From Cladorrhinum sp. PSN259 (lineage: Eukaryota; Ascomycota; Sordariomycetes; Sordariales; Podosporaceae), in contig MU867072.1 in the NCBI GenBank assembly GCA_033725935.1, positions 310,001 through 374,000 on the forward strand: a stretch of 64,000 nt of DNA. Reading direction: 5' to 3'. Below the pieces are notes generated by a model, which was not told the DNA's origin, did not search any database, and was given only the letters and a program-made list of their open reading frames with translations. The position numbers were made by a program, and so were the translations under genes. The number at the start of each line of letters is the position of its first letter. Within the stretch, counting starts at the first letter, position 1. This document shows positions 35,026 through 47,233 of the stretch, piece after piece.

Positions 35026-37360
35026 CTATCGATCCCTTAGTCCAGCCATTCCAGCTGTCACCGAGAAGTTTCCATACACTCCTTCATCGCTGCTCTCGCT
35101 TCCCCCATCTCCTCTGCCCCCTTCACCCTCCTCGCTCATCGGGCTCTGGATCAATCCAAACCCGCCCGCCAAACTTAAACTGCTCCCTCCAACACTTATA
35201 CCACTCCCACCAAGTGCAAACATACTCCCTCTCCTCATTCCCTCAATATCCACCGCGCTGCCGCTCCGACTCAACAGCGGCTTTTCTGGCAACTGCTTCA
35301 ACAATCCCGTGCTAATATCCAGCATACCCATCGCAAACTCTGTCAAAGTCCTGTTCTCACCGGGCTTGCTCGAGACTGACAATGTCCACCTATACTCTCC
35401 CAACCGTCTCCTATACCATTCGGCCTCCTCTCTGCCAGGACTCGTGGCCCACAATAACGAGCCAAAAGTACCGATAAGTGCGAAATTGGTCTTTGACGCG
35501 AAGTACCAAAATGCTCTTAGATGAGCTGGCGTCAAGCGGTTGACGAAGTCCATGGCAGAAATCAATCTAGCCTTGGCAGCAGACCGGCAAATATACTGGA
35601 TTTGATCCGACACGTTATCAGAGTCCTCCAGCGACCTAACAATCTTCCTGTGCAGCGTAATCTCCGTCGCAAAGTACGCAAGGTGCAGGTATCCGATTTG
35701 GGATGCAGGAGTAGTCGACTGGGTGGGGGTTTGATAGGTTGAGTCCATGCGGACAATCGCTGGAAGCGCCCCGTACCAATCCTTCAGCTTCAACTGGATC
35801 GGCTTAGCGAGCGACAGGACGAGCTGGACACCCTGTGCGCATTGCGTGGTGGCCTGGAGTGTATAGAACGTATCGAGAATCTCAGCAAGGATCTGCGACA
35901 GGTGAACCATTTGGTTGAATAACACGCGACCCCGCTCGATTTCGATGCGCTCTTCGTTGTTGTTTTCGTCCCATTCGACGTCGGGGAAGTCGTTGAGATT
36001 GAGCGGCTGCACGGCCCAGTTGGAAGCAAAGATGTGCGAGGGCCGGCCGTGGACGAGCGCTCCCCATTTGTCCTGCCGAAAAGTTAGGGACTCGGGTGCA
36101 GTTGGTAAATGGTGGAGTGTGGTGGGAAACAAACCTGCATGTAGAGCGCCCAGGCAAGGCGTTTACGCAGTCCGCGTTCCCAGGGAGGGATTTTCCAGTT
36201 GGAGCAGTCAAGGTGCAAGCCGAGTTCCTGTCCGATGGCCACAAGCTGCGCGGTTGGGGCCCATTGATCTCCTTCCGGGCGTTGTGAGAGGAGCAAGCCG
36301 GCCTGGATTGTCGACAGTTTGGGTCTGTACATGGAATCGGCCAGGGTGGTCCGGACTAGCCTCTCAAGTTCGCGGACATTGGGCTTTGGAAGTTTTTTCA
36401 GATCCTCATCATGGTCCCACCAGTTGATGGCCAAGATGTAGATGGCAGCAAGGAGCGGCGGCGCAAACTCGCGATGGGATCTTTCGTATTTCTCGACGAA
36501 TACCGTCTTTTGGATGATGGGGAAGGCCGGATGCACAACTCGAAAGTATAGATCTATTAACTTGCGGCCATGGGGGGCGACGGTGCCCTCAACCTCGTCG
36601 ACATCGTCCAGAATATGTTCATATCCGGGGGTGTTGTAGTCGGGCAAAAGGAGGAATGTGTCGTTATTGCTGACTCTCCTCAGGGTGCCCCTCGCTAATA
36701 GGCTCTCGTCCTGTGGGTCAAAGGAGGAAAGGTTGATCAAGGAGGGTTCAAAATCGGTTGTGGGCCCAATATACTGACTGTACCTGTCGGCCTGGAGCCC
36801 AAGCGTACGTTTGAGCATGGTAGGGCCGCCAAAGTTGGCCATGTCCTCGATGAGCGAACTGCTAGCTGTGGTTGCGCAAGAGATACTGGGTCGTTGCTGA
36901 TGCTTCCGCCTTCTGTTATCAGACCTTCCTGGGGAACTGCACCATCCAATCAAAATGTCAGATATCACGGAGCAGATATGTGCGTGGGGGTGTGTTTCAA
37001 AAAGAAAAGCAAGGCTCACCTTCTCTTACTTCCTCTGTCCTCGGCGTCACCGTTCAGTTTGCGTTTTCGAGGGGGCGGGCTCTCTACCAACGAGCACTCA
37101 GTCCCGCTATACTGGCATGCAACGCAATTGTCGTCTTCTTCGCTCACAACGCAGTCACTTCTACGACGGAGGCAAGCCTCACAAGGTGGGGTCGAGTGAC
37201 TACCGCTCACCGAGCCAGAGTCTGGAGAGTCAAACCCACTTCGAAGTCCACTGTGAAAAGAGTCGATGGTGATGCTGCCCTGACGGCTCGGTGGGAAGAG
37301 GGGTGGTTTTGGTGCGATAGCGATAGGGGCCGTCCGTGGGACGGCAACGGAAGCGGACAT
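35026..37360 (-). CDS. Zn(II)2Cys6 transcription factor, DAL81/TamA-like
   Basis: Exons from the 5' end are 37360-37020, 36936-36135 and 36072-35026; introns are 83 and 62 nt and the protein is 729 aa. The zinc cluster is Cys60, 63, 70, 79, 82 and 89 (CX2CX6CX8CX2CX6C), followed by a basic PPPRKRK stretch. Its loop is acidic (SEEDD) and its first loop is RRR rather than the usual RK/K pattern. After a linker, the fungal-specific regulatory (MHR) domain begins around HGRKLIDLYFRVVHPAFPII and LLAAIYILAINWWD. The wording FLLLPDYNTPGYEH plus the MHR resembles DAL81/TamA co-activators, which act with pathway regulators in GABA and allophanate (nitrogen) catabolism; their zinc cluster is reported as dispensable. 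The C-terminus is Gly/Ser-rich. Start chosen at the second ATG, where conserved-type sequence begins; an in-frame ATG at 37414 also exists. Confidence 0.82.
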
Positions 37361-40300
37361 GTTGAACAAAAAAAAACAGGGACAGAGATAAGGCCTGCGG
37401 TTCGGAGAATTCACTTCCAGGTTGGTCCCAAACTTCCCCTGACAGAGATGAGGGTTCGAGCGGATGCACGATCAATGGGAAATGCAGGTAATCTCTCTCC
37501 AAATACCGGCGGTGATGAGGGGGCGTGTGGGAAACAAAACACTGCCACGCGCCCGGGCCAGAGGAGACCAAGTTGTCAGGCCAGATTCCAAGATCGGAAA
37601 CCTCTGTTCGGTTTCTTAGGTAGCCCCACGCTCTGAGGTGTGGGAGGTGCGTGCAATGTGATGAATCCGGGCCGAGGCGAGCCAAACAGAAGGCAGCTCC
37701 CAAACAATCCGGGGGAGTGGCCTGAACAGGGTCCACGGAACGTCACGAGACGGAGATCCTTTCCTTCAGGGGACGAACTGCAGGTGGGTGTTGGCGTTGG
37801 TGGTTGACTGATAAGAGACGACAGGCTCCGAGATAAGGTTCTGTACGCTTGCTCCCGGCGCAGTGGAAGACTCTGGGGTTCAGACAAGCCTTCACCTAAA
37901 TCCCAACGGTCTGACCCGCGTCCTTGGATGATCCGGTAAAGCCAACGCGGGGGCCTTGTCGTGGAGGGTGTGTATGATATCAATATCGAGATGCAGAGAG
38001 ATGCTTGGTGATGAAGATGGTGATGCAGGTGACGGATGTATCCCGTTCAAATGCCTTATCGTTGTTGGTATATTGACCAGTAATCGTGCTCCGTCAGGAT
38101 ATATATGGAGACCCCGAGAGATAATGTAAGATTTTGTGGTTGCGGTTCGGTGTCCCGATGGACGGGGTGTCGTGTGTATGTATGCGTGTATCTGTATGAT
38201 ATGGGTTGACGGCCCCAGATTGGAGAATGCGGGATCTGGGGTATCTAGGTGATGATCGAGACTAGCACAAGATAAGCCAGGCTTATCTGCGTCATTTGCA
38301 ACGGCTTCGAACCATGCGACAAACAATATGGGGGTAGTGTAATATAGTGTATAATTGAGACTCGAGCTTGCGAGTAGCAATTGTATCTCGTGGTTTTTTT
38401 TGATAAGAAATATGAAAAGAAATGAAAAGTCAAAGAATAAGAGGCGAAGAAACCGGCGACTAGTCGGTTGCTTGCTCCGGCAGGCAACGTGAAAATATAA
38501 TGATGAGGGAGAAAGCTCAAAGGAAAGCAACACCCTCCGAAAAAGGGGACTGGATGAGATGCTCTGACGGCGACAAGCCGACTAAACGCTGGAGTGTCTC
38601 CAGATGCCTAGGCAGTTGGGACAGTTTTAGCACGGTACCAAGATACGAAGATCCATCGAGAATTCTTGGGTATGACAGTTGCCAACTTGCACATTTCTCC
38701 TGTCGAGACTCCATGTCAATCATTAACACACTGGTGGAAGCATGCGTCGAGGAAGATAGTGTAGGGAACCAAAAACAGAAACGCCCCGCGTTCCCCGAAT
38801 GGCCAATTGGTGTCGAATGAGTGGGAGTGAGCTTAGAAGCGGCTGCCCTTCCCGCAACCTTCTCGAGCACTGCCATGTCCTCCTTCCCTTTGCTGATAAT
38901 GCAGTGCCGCAGATGCGGATTCGAGTAGAATTAGAGTCGTCCATCCATCATGCACGATGATAGCGAAACGTCCGACCTTATCTTTGCCTACCCCTTACCC
39001 GTTCCGATTTCAATTGCGAAATTCCTAATGGTAAAAAGAAGCTCCAGCAGCACACTCCCCGGCGATAACGGGGCTCGGTACCTGGGGTGATACTTGGCGA
39101 CCCTAACAGTACGCCCGCAAAAATATCCAGCTCCGGTGTTTGCAGGTGGTTGTCGCTGCGTGTCTCTCCAAAGTATCGGCCAGGTTCCTCGATTACCAAA
39201 TAGAAAAAAGAGTTCCCGCCTGTTTGGGAATACCTTTAACGTAATGGCCCCCCTTTGCCGAGCCGGTTGCGTCACACAGTCGCATTCTTCAGTCGGCGAT
39301 GGCCTCTCTCTCCAAATTGTCGATAACAAAAGGGTCCACTGTCCATCATCCGTGTATGCTCCATTTGTTGGGCTGTGTTGCTTTTCGCTGCACAACACTT
39401 GGGTGAAACCATTGACAGCAAGCTTGGCGAGCCCTAGAATGTCACCGCTTATCGGAAAGTGTTCCGGCTCTTTTTCGTGGTGTTGTATATTCGGCTGCGA
39501 TCATTTGCACATTACACTATATCCGGATATGCGATTTAAGGAGGACTGGTCGTGGTGTGATGCACAAGATGAACGTGAAGAGAAAGACCCAACAAGGGTT
39601 GCTCGTGTGTCGGTGTCGCGTGCCCCTCCATCACCTTGACGATTCTTGCTTCCTATCCCTACTGACTCGCAGGTTATCGAGATTCGTGTTTCCGTTGACC
39701 GCTTCGTTGCCTGCCGGGACATGAAAAATAATGACAAATGACGGTTGCAGCACTAATAATCAAATTCTCAAACATTACGGGCCTTCATCAAGGGCCCATT
39801 TTCAGCCTCCTCGAGCAACTCCCGGCTCTCCCGCCACTTTTTTCCAAAAGTGCCATTCCGCAACTGGAACCCCGTCGTGCCCCTCCATTCCAACCTTCTT
39901 TTACCCCACCGTCCCAAAGCTTCACCTCCCCACCACTTTCATTCCCAGATCGATGCAGGGTCCCCCTGCAAGGTGGGGTACCGCGGGACGGCGGTTGTGA
40001 AGGGCGCGGGGGGTGCCAGGTCTGTCAGTGCCGGCCTCATTACTTGTCCGACCTCGCCAATCTGCATCTTCCTCCAGCCTGGCACAGCATATCTTGTTGA
40101 GGCAAGTAAGAGAGGATAAATCCGAATCCGCAAATCGTGCAAGAATTGATTCCGAACGCCAATCTTCGGGAAACACACCCGTATTTTCGTTCCTGTCCCA
40201 CTCCAAACCTCGATCTTTTGGAGCATGTGACGAGGGAGGAAGAATGGATTGATCGGGACCAGAATGAATGCACGTTCCTCCGGGGTGGGAAAAACCTGGG

Positions 40301-40473
40301 CGCCAGCAAGGCCTACTACCGTTTGATGATCCATCATATATTGATGGGAAACAAGAAGGCACGCGCTAGTCTCAAACCTTGCCTCAGCTGATATTGACTC
40401 TCCCGGATTGGCCAATCCCTCTCCGGATAATATTTATCTCGTAAATCAGATCTACAATAGTGTACAGTATTAT
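37361..40473. other. intergenic, upstream of the DAL81-like gene
   Basis: About 3.1 kb. The part nearest 37.4-38.5 kb is probably promoter and leader of the minus-strand transcription factor, long leaders being common for fungal regulators. Frames such as 39094-39639 (+) show no domain and no coding bias. No RNA gene is seen. Confidence 0.45.
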
Positions 40474-41359
40474 TCAGGCGCCCCATATCATACAGACCTC
40501 TTCGTAAGCCTCCCACTCCCCGGAGTCTCCCCTACTCGGGATCTTCATCTCGAACGAGTCCACTCTCTTAAATCCAAGTCTTTCATACATTTTTACAGCA
40601 ACGTTGGTGCTCTCTAGATAAACCGGTAACCCATCCGCCTGAGCCATCTCAAGCACAGCTTGCGACAGCATCCTGCCTGCTCCTCGCCCTTGATATGCCG
40701 GGTCGATACATACGAAGCTGAGATCTGTAAACCAACCATCAGCACCTATGAAATCTTGACAGCCGGAGGGAGCGGTCCGGCCACTCATGCAGATCGGTCT
40801 TGGTCCAACCAGCCGCATGGGCAAAATTTGGCCGGTTGCGCGACCGAAATGGACGACACACACAAATTCCATGTTCCTTCTCGGCCACATACATATGTGC
40901 CAAACAAGCCAAGCAAATCAGGGCAAGGGGAAGAGCGGCAAACTTACGGTAACACCCCGTCCCCCCGAGTCCACCTGCCGCCGTTACTCTCTCCTTGGCC
41001 TTCTCGGCAAGCAACACATAGCCGTCCAGAAATTCATACCGGCATCCTTCAATGTTTCTTGCGCCGCTGGCGCTCTCCTCCAGCTTGACTGACCCTGAAG
41101 TCGACGGCGATGTCCATCTCACAAACCCTGCAATTACATTCGCGCCAAGATCTCGAGCGACTAAGATCCCGCCGCCGTTGCCACGCAAGTGGCCAGCCAC
41201 TTCTTCTTCCAAGAACTTTTCGAGACTCAGGATGCTTTGCGGCGTAGGGCACTGCGCATGCAGTAGAGGGTTCTCATGCATGGCCGCAATGTGAACCTCG
41301 GCAATTCGTCTAGCATCATTTAGAGAGGGACGATCGATGACGAAGTTCTGAGCGGCCAT
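40474..41359 (-). CDS. GNAT-family N-acetyltransferase
   Basis: Exons from the 5' end are 41359-40948 and 40724-40474, with a 223-nt phase-1 intron; the protein is 220 aa. The acetyl-CoA binding core reads LSFVCIDPAYQGRGAGRML (motif A, Q/RxxGxG/A) and is followed by PVYLESTNVAVKMYERLGF (motif B), the standard end of a GNAT domain. The intron removes a long in-frame stretch and joins GTGCY directly to HLSFVCIDP, as in related fungal proteins. These enzymes transfer acetyl groups to small amines or proteins; the substrate is unknown. Its start lies 164 bp from the stop of the next minus-strand gene, so the two are tandem rather than divergent. Confidence 0.85.
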
Positions 41360-41522
41360 GTTGATGATAGGACAATCCGTCCTTGAGATAGGGAGAAGGT
41401 GGGTGGAGGCCGGTGTTGCGAGGCCTGGAGTTGGTGATTGGGCTTTGCTCGTTTGTGGTTGGGTGAAAATGACAGAGACACCAAGCCAATGCAAGTGGCC
41501 ATATCATGTGACCTTGGGCCTC

Positions 41523-42995
41523 TCAGTTCAACGGACTGGCGTGGTCCGGATAGTACTGAGATTGAGGGGGAGAACTCATCATGCTCACATCAGGACTGAG
41601 TGAGAATTGACTCTCCTCGGCTTCTAAAGACTCCGTCAACATCGTCATCGGTCTTTCTACCCATCCTTCCCACTCGGGGCCGAGATATCTCACCAATCCC
41701 CTCAGCAGAAACTCCCCCGAGTCCCCAGTCAACCATGCTCGCCTACAATAATGCAGCGCCAAAAAGTAGTACGCCAGGATAGCCAAAGCTTCTCCTCTTC
41801 CTGTCTCAATCATTCCTACAAGAGGCTGTGGAATGACGACAGCCCAGTAACACAACACGTGGATTTTTTTGTCATGTTCCGGCCCGGAATCAAACACCCA
41901 CTGCAGTGCATTCACCGCCTTCCTAGCAGCCGCCAACTCTTCCGCCTCCAATCCAGCACCGTCCAGCCGTCTCAGGATATCCTCACACTCTTTTCCCTCC
42001 CCTTCAGCACCACTAAAGTCCGGCGGCACAGCCATCCGAAAAACGATCCCCAGCTCCGTCTTTTTCAAATCCTCCCAGTACCCGTCCATGACACTAATGA
42101 TTCCCCTGTGCAGCCTCAAGTACTCAGTGAGCCTTTTGAGGGCAACCCCAAAATCCTCGTCCCTGAAGCTCAACATGTCGCATAGAGCATGGAACCCAAT
42201 TATGGCCGAAAATATAAACGCCGGGATCCTTCGCTCAAGCGACTGTCCAAAGTATGCGATATCAAAGCTGTTGAACAGTGTCAACGCTTGCGTTTGCAGC
42301 TGAATAGCCAAATCGTGGTAGTAGCCGGACTGTCCTTGATGTCCTGACGAAACAGAGCTCAGGTGTCGCGCCGAGAGCGCCAGAAGTGAGTGAATCAGAA
42401 ACGGCTTCTCCTGCTCGCTACCGAACAGGGCCATGTTGACGATTATGTTGTGCAAGTCGCCCATGACGAAGGGGTAAATCTCGGCATGGTTAGTCAGGTA
42501 GTGGTGGAGAAGCTGCATGTGGACCAGGTCGACTTTGGAGTTGAAGATGTGCTGATTTAATTGCTGCACGCTCGGGTGCGATGGGATTCCCATCGCCGGG
42601 ATTGCAGGCAGCGGAGCATATGTTGAGACCGGAATCCCCGCTGTGAAAGGGGCCGAAACGGAGGCGGAAAAAGCGGGGCTGCCCGTACCCGCGAAATAAG
42701 CTGGACCGGGGCTGGGCACAGCGGGAGGTTGTGGACTAGTGCCCACGGAAGCCGAGGCGGAACCAGACGGAGACCCTTCAGCCATGTCTCCCGATGTTGT
42801 GGTTGAGTACTGGCACTCCCGCTCGACTGTGGCGCAGTTGATACATCTTGGTCGGGTTTCGTCACACTAGTCATCAAGACGCCAAGTTAGCCTGTTTTCA
42901 AAACTAATGTCAGGCACATGTGTACATACCTTGATGTGACGTTTTTTGCACTCTAGACATCCTTTTCTGGACTTTTTATGTCTTCTTCGCATCAT
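41523..42995 (-). CDS. Zn(II)2Cys6 transcription factor (UPC2-type architecture)
   Basis: Exons are 42995-42930 and 42866-41523, with a 63-nt phase-0 intron that splits the zinc cluster; the protein is 469 aa. The cluster is textbook: Cys13, 16, 23, 30, 33 and 40 (CX2CX6CX6CX2CX6C), in RKGCLECKKRHIKCDETRPRC. After a Pro/Ser/Ala-rich linker the regulatory region begins with VDLVHMQLLHHYLTNHAE and IHSLLALSARHLS, an arrangement shared with UPC2/ECM22-like and related fungal regulators. The domain is a ligand or effector domain in some members; the target here is unknown. A model lacking the first exon would lose half the zinc cluster. Confidence 0.85.
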
Positions 42996-43424
42996 CTTGA
43001 AGTCCTGATTTTCGGATCAAGTATCCACCACCTTGTTGACTTTGCTTGGCGAAAACAATCTCTCCTAAGGCCATTCACCCCCATCAAGATATATTCTTCA
43101 AATGGTTTCCTAGCAAACACTCGAATCTGCCCATGCCGGTATATCCGACATGAACGCGTGGGTGTAATTTCAAGCATGACGTGTGTAGTGCTGTACAGCC
43201 ACGGAAGCGTGTCACCGATACCGAGAGGTGCCGTGCCGCCAAGGCTCCCGTGGCAGGGGCTCGGCGTCAAGATGAGCGGAGCCATCGCCGGGAAACTGAT
43301 CAAAAGTGAATATTATCACTTCGTATAGCCGAAGCTGACATAACAGGGAGGCCTCATTGTCCAGCTGAAAACGTTAGACCTGAAACATAGAAATTACAAG
43401 GCGTTCGCTTTTGATACCACAGCA
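42996..43424. other. intergenic, promoter of the Zn2Cys6 gene
   Basis: A 429-bp spacer between the transcription factor start and the stop of the OB-fold gene; no gene is seen. Confidence 0.5.
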
Positions 43425-44582
43425 TCAAGGCATCTGGCTGTCGTCATCAGGAGGCTGTTCCCAGCGGCGTCGAGGATTCGACTGTCCACTGAACGCCTTG
43501 GGCCCATTGACGACACGTTTGCCGGTTCCAACGAAATTAAGCACCCAGTCTCGAACACGACGCGTCTTCTCGAGCTGGGGGTTAGGCTGTTTTGTCGTCG
43601 TCGTCGTCGTCGCTTTCTGCTGGGTTTTTCTCGGGGATCTTCTCACAGCCAAGTCGGAAGTGCCGTAGTGTCCACCAACATCTCGGGCATCCAGCTTCAT
43701 GCGATGTAGCAACTCTACCTTGGTCAGATCCTTTCGAAGACTTGAGCCATACACCTTCTTCATAAAGACGCTGAGGCCGACGTTCTGCATCAGAACGATA
43801 TCTCCTATTCGTAGCCCGGCAAGCGGGCTTTTTGATACACTGCCTGTCGGTAGCCAGTACGTGATGGCGAAGCCGGCCTTTGTCTCATCTCCCACTAGGA
43901 CTTCGACGAGATACTTGGCTCCCCATCGAGTCTTGATCATGCGCGGCTGCGAGATGGAAATGATACCTGCAATGATGCTGATGCTCATGGTCTGCGGGAG
44001 AATTTTCTGCAGATGCACGGTGGAAGGAACATCCTTGAGATCAGTGACATGTGAGTCTCCTCGAAATTGGAGTGGCTCTTTGGCTGCTGATCGTTGGGAT
44101 GCCTCATTGCTCGAGAAGGAAGTTGCACCATCAGTGACGAAAGAGTCCGCCTGGTCGCTCGTCCCGTCATCCAAGACAAGTTGAGACGATGGCATTTCCT
44201 CGTGGATTGCCACCGAATGCTCGTAAAACTGTGAAAGAATAGGATTGCTCTCTTGGTCATCCTGGTCGGCGTCAAAGGACAACAACTCAGTTGTGAAAAA
44301 CTCTGGGGCTGAGCTGGCGGCAGAGCCACTCGGTCCTCCGTAAAATGCAAAGGAGGCATATTGTTGAGTAATGCCGGTATGTTTTTGTTCTTTGTTCATG
44401 GATAGAGACCTCCAGACGGCAAGATCTTGGGCAGATTGGTTTGGTGGAGATGAGTGATTGTTTTTATTTATACCGGCGAACCAGGCAACCGAGTCTTGAA
44501 AGTCAGTCAACATTCCCATGGTTTCCCAGTCCAACTTGCTGCTCTCTGGGGCCCCGGCCAGTATGATAACTTTTCGAGCCAT
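43425..44582 (-). CDS. OB-fold protein of unknown function (possibly Shieldin-2-like)
   Basis: Intronless, 385 aa from the ATG at 44582; the frame is open further upstream to 44786, but the family-like start MARKVIILAGAPESS is here. Residues about 215-310 look like an OB fold: SISIIAGIISISQPRMIKTR, YLVEVLVGDETKAGFAITYW, LRIGDIVLMQNVGLSVF, SSLRKDLTKVELL. OB folds bind single-stranded DNA or RNA. The N-terminal half is Ser/Asp/Gln-rich and probably disordered. A Thr run (GTC/GAC repeat) precedes a basic C-terminus. The layout resembles fungal proteins related to the first OB fold of SHLD2 (end-protection at DNA breaks), which I infer weakly. It could equally be a telomere or replication OB protein. 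Confidence 0.65.
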   Translation of the reverse strand: MARKVIILAGAPESSKLDWETMGMLTDFQDSVAWFAGINKNNHSSPPNQSAQDLAVWRSLSMNKEQKHTGITQQYASFAFYGGPSGSAASSAPEFFTTELLSFDADQDDQESNPILSQFYEHSVAIHEEMPSSQLVLDDGTSDQADSFVTDGATSFSSNEASQRSAAKEPLQFRGDSHVTDLKDVPSTVHLQKILPQTMSISIIAGIISISQPRMIKTRWGAKYLVEVLVGDETKAGFAITYWLPTGSVSKSPLAGLRIGDIVLMQNVGLSVFMKKVYGSSLRKDLTKVELLHRMKLDARDVGGHYGTSDLAVRRSPRKTQQKATTTTTTKQPNPQLEKTRRVRDWVLNFVGTGKRVVNGPKAFSGQSNPRRRWEQPPDDDSQMP

Positions 44583-45287
44583 GTAGGAGATGTCGGGTAC
44601 TTGAGTGGGATTTGAATGAGTGCTTCGATGTTGAAATTGATGCCACGAGCAAACAGAGAAGTATGGTGGGGGCTGCCTGCAGGAGGAAGGTGCGGGAAGG
44701 GTGGGACCCGGGGATCGTTGTTCAGGGGTGTGGCCGGCAATCTGGTTGGCGGGAACAAGGGGGAATCCGCTAACATCTTCTTTCACTGTCAGATGTCAGG
44801 ATGCGACCACCATGCGCACCTTCCTGCCTTTCAAAATAAAGAGACAAATGCGAGATACTCTATTCATTGTTCTCTTCAAGTCTTTTGGTGCAACAATTCT
44901 CATTCAATGCATCATGGTTCAGAAACTGTATCATAGAAGACGCCGTGCTCCTCACCGTTGGGGGGTGTTCTGGGGGCCCCACGTGCTGTAATTACTTGTA
45001 CGAGGCTGGAAATTTTAACATCTGCCAATATCAACACCTCAGAAACATTGTGATCCGGACGCGTCCAAGACGGATTCGAGGAACCAATGACCACCTGACA
45101 TCTTAGCCCGACTCTGCCTATCACCATAAAGACTTGCGTTCACAAAGTTGTTGTTGTTAACGCATCTGCTGATCTTGTATTGCCGAGGACTAAGCAGAGC
45201 TTTGGCTGTCTCAATTGACCGCCATCCCCCTTTCTTTCTGAACCTCTCAGCGCACCACGAGAAAAGCTCGAATTCAACACATCTATA
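44583..45287. promoter_or_regulatory. divergent intergenic region, OB-fold gene and ERG27
   Basis: A 705-bp head-to-head spacer serving the OB-fold gene (left, minus) and ERG27 (right, plus). No sterol-response element could be assigned with confidence. Confidence 0.45.
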
Positions 45288-46742
45288 ATGGCACCAGCTC
45301 CTTGGGAACAAGTCCCAGCTGAGGACACTCTGTTTGTTCTGGTCACCGGCGCTAACAGGTAAGTTCGGCCCGACCTGCTCAACACCATGATCCTGTCTGA
45401 CGTCAAACCTCCCAACAGTGGAATTGGCTTTGGCATCTGCCAACGTCTCATCGACGAGTACCTCACCACCCGATCTCTAACCTCCCACATCGTCTTGATC
45501 CCTACCACTCGAAGCGTCAAGAAGTCCCAAGAGACTATCGATGCCCTCCGCAAACACGCCGAAAAGGTCGCAACCACTTCGAAACTCCTCCAATCGCGGG
45601 TCGGCTCCAGCTATGACCCAAAGCAAACAACCCGCCGCGTCCACATCCTCAGCGTGCAGGTCGACCTATGCAACCTTCCAGCGATCAAACAAGCTGCGAG
45701 CCAGCTCATATCCGGCACCTTAAGCAGCTCCAGCGGTTCCGATGACTTCGTCTCCCTCGACGATGTCAAGATTCCTCGTCTTGACTCGGTAATATTCAAC
45801 GCCGGGATAGGAGGTTGGTACGGCCTCGACTGGTCGAAAGTCTTCCACAACATCGTCACGGCGGGTCTCGTCTCGGCCACCACCTGGCCGACCTTCAAAG
45901 GTGCCGAAGGCGGACACGTTGTCAGGCCCGTTCCCGCCTCCGACGAATCCATGGGCCAGGTATTCTGCGCCAACGTATTCGGACACTACCTCTTTGCGCA
46001 CGAGCTCATCCCCCTTCTCAGCCGCCCGGCTACCAGCACTTCCTTATCTCCCGGCCGGATAATCTGGGAAACATCGATCGAGCCCGACTGGCACTGCTTC
46101 TCCCTCGACGACTTCGAAGCCATCAAGACAAATGCAGCCTACGAATCTACGAAGCGGCTCACTGATGTCTTGGCACTAACATGGTCCTTACCCGCGTCGA
46201 AACCGTTCGTAGACAACTACCTTTCCACCACCTCTTCTGCGGACGAGAAGGTCGCCCAACCCACCCCACCAAAAATCTATCTCGTCCACCCAGGCGTAGT
46301 CCAGACCACGCTTTTCCCCCTGAACGCATTCATGTACTTTTGGTACACTGTAGTGCTCTACATAACCCGCTTCCTTGGATCCCCATGGCACCCCATTACC
46401 GGTTACAACGGCGCATGTGCGCCTGCCTGGCTGGCGCTGCAGGAGCAAGAGTGGTTGGATTCCGTAGATGCGGAGCGGATCAAGTGGGGGAGTAGCACAA
46501 ATATCTGGGGCGAGTGCCGGGTCAAGAAGACCGAGGTGGACGGGTGGGGATGGGAAGGGAAAGTTGAAGAAGTGAGAGAGTTGAGGGCACAGGGCAAAAT
46601 GTCTGGGAGGAAGCCAGGTAGCCAGGACTTGACGGAGGATAGGTTGACCGAGTTCAAGACGCTCGGCGCGGCGTGCTGGAAGAAGATGGAGGAGCTCAGG
46701 GCATCGTGGGAGGCCAAGATTGAAAAGCCCGAGAAGAATTGA
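45288..46742 (+). CDS. erg27: 3-keto-steroid reductase (ergosterol C-4 demethylation)
   Basis: Exons are 45288-45358 and 45419-46742, with a 60-nt phase-2 intron; the protein is 464 aa. It is a short-chain dehydrogenase: Rossmann motif TGANSGIGFG (residues 20-29, the intron falls inside it), NAG at 151-153, and a catalytic Ser243/Tyr265/Lys269 triad in YESTK. ERG27 reduces the 3-keto group formed during C-4 demethylation of sterols, working with ERG25 and ERG26 at the ER. The long insertions after the Rossmann motif and the hydrophobic stretch FMYFWYTVVLYITRFL near the C-terminus match fungal ERG27. The start was chosen because the first exon supplies the TGAN half of the cofactor site. Confidence 0.9.
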
Positions 46743-47233
46743 AGACCACGTGGACTGGCTTTGTGTGACAGCGACTTCAAATTGGAGTATAATATGGGTG
46801 GTTTTCGGAGGAAGGATAGGTGATGAACTAAAATGACACAAATGAATGAAGCGGTAATATAAGAGAGAAGAGACCTATCATGCTAGCCGTTGACTCTCAG
46901 ATCTTAACTATATGCATGAAAAGAATAACAAGATAATTACATGTGTAAGCCAGACACAACATAAGCGCCATAGGTTAAATAACGACCTGAATCATCGTCT
47001 ACTTACGACGCGAATTGATAAATACCACTCCGCCCATCATTGTTAGGGGTGCCCTTGCATAGATATAAATCTATACCAGCAACATTATGCCAGCAATCAG
47101 TCGCTCAACCCGTCCGTCATGCGCATAGCAACATGTCGACGAACCCCTTTCCAATCCTAACACCCCCAAAAAAAAAACACCAGGGTATCATATACAGCTC
47201 ATCCGCCTTCACCAAATTTAGGGCCTTTCCCTC
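46743..47233. other. convergent 3' region, ERG27 and MFS gene
   Basis: A tail-to-tail spacer of 491 bp between the ERG27 stop and the transporter stop. It probably holds both 3' UTRs; AT-rich, with no gene. Confidence 0.5.

Noticed and set aside
39094..39639. Plus-strand frame of 181 codons
   Set aside because: Cys/Ser-rich, no domain, no splice context; looks like chance open frame in the spacer.
42995..44582. Second zinc-cluster gene and OB-fold gene as an operon-like pair with GNAT
   Set aside because: They are merely tandem on the same strand with separate spacers; fungal genes are transcribed singly and nothing links their functions.
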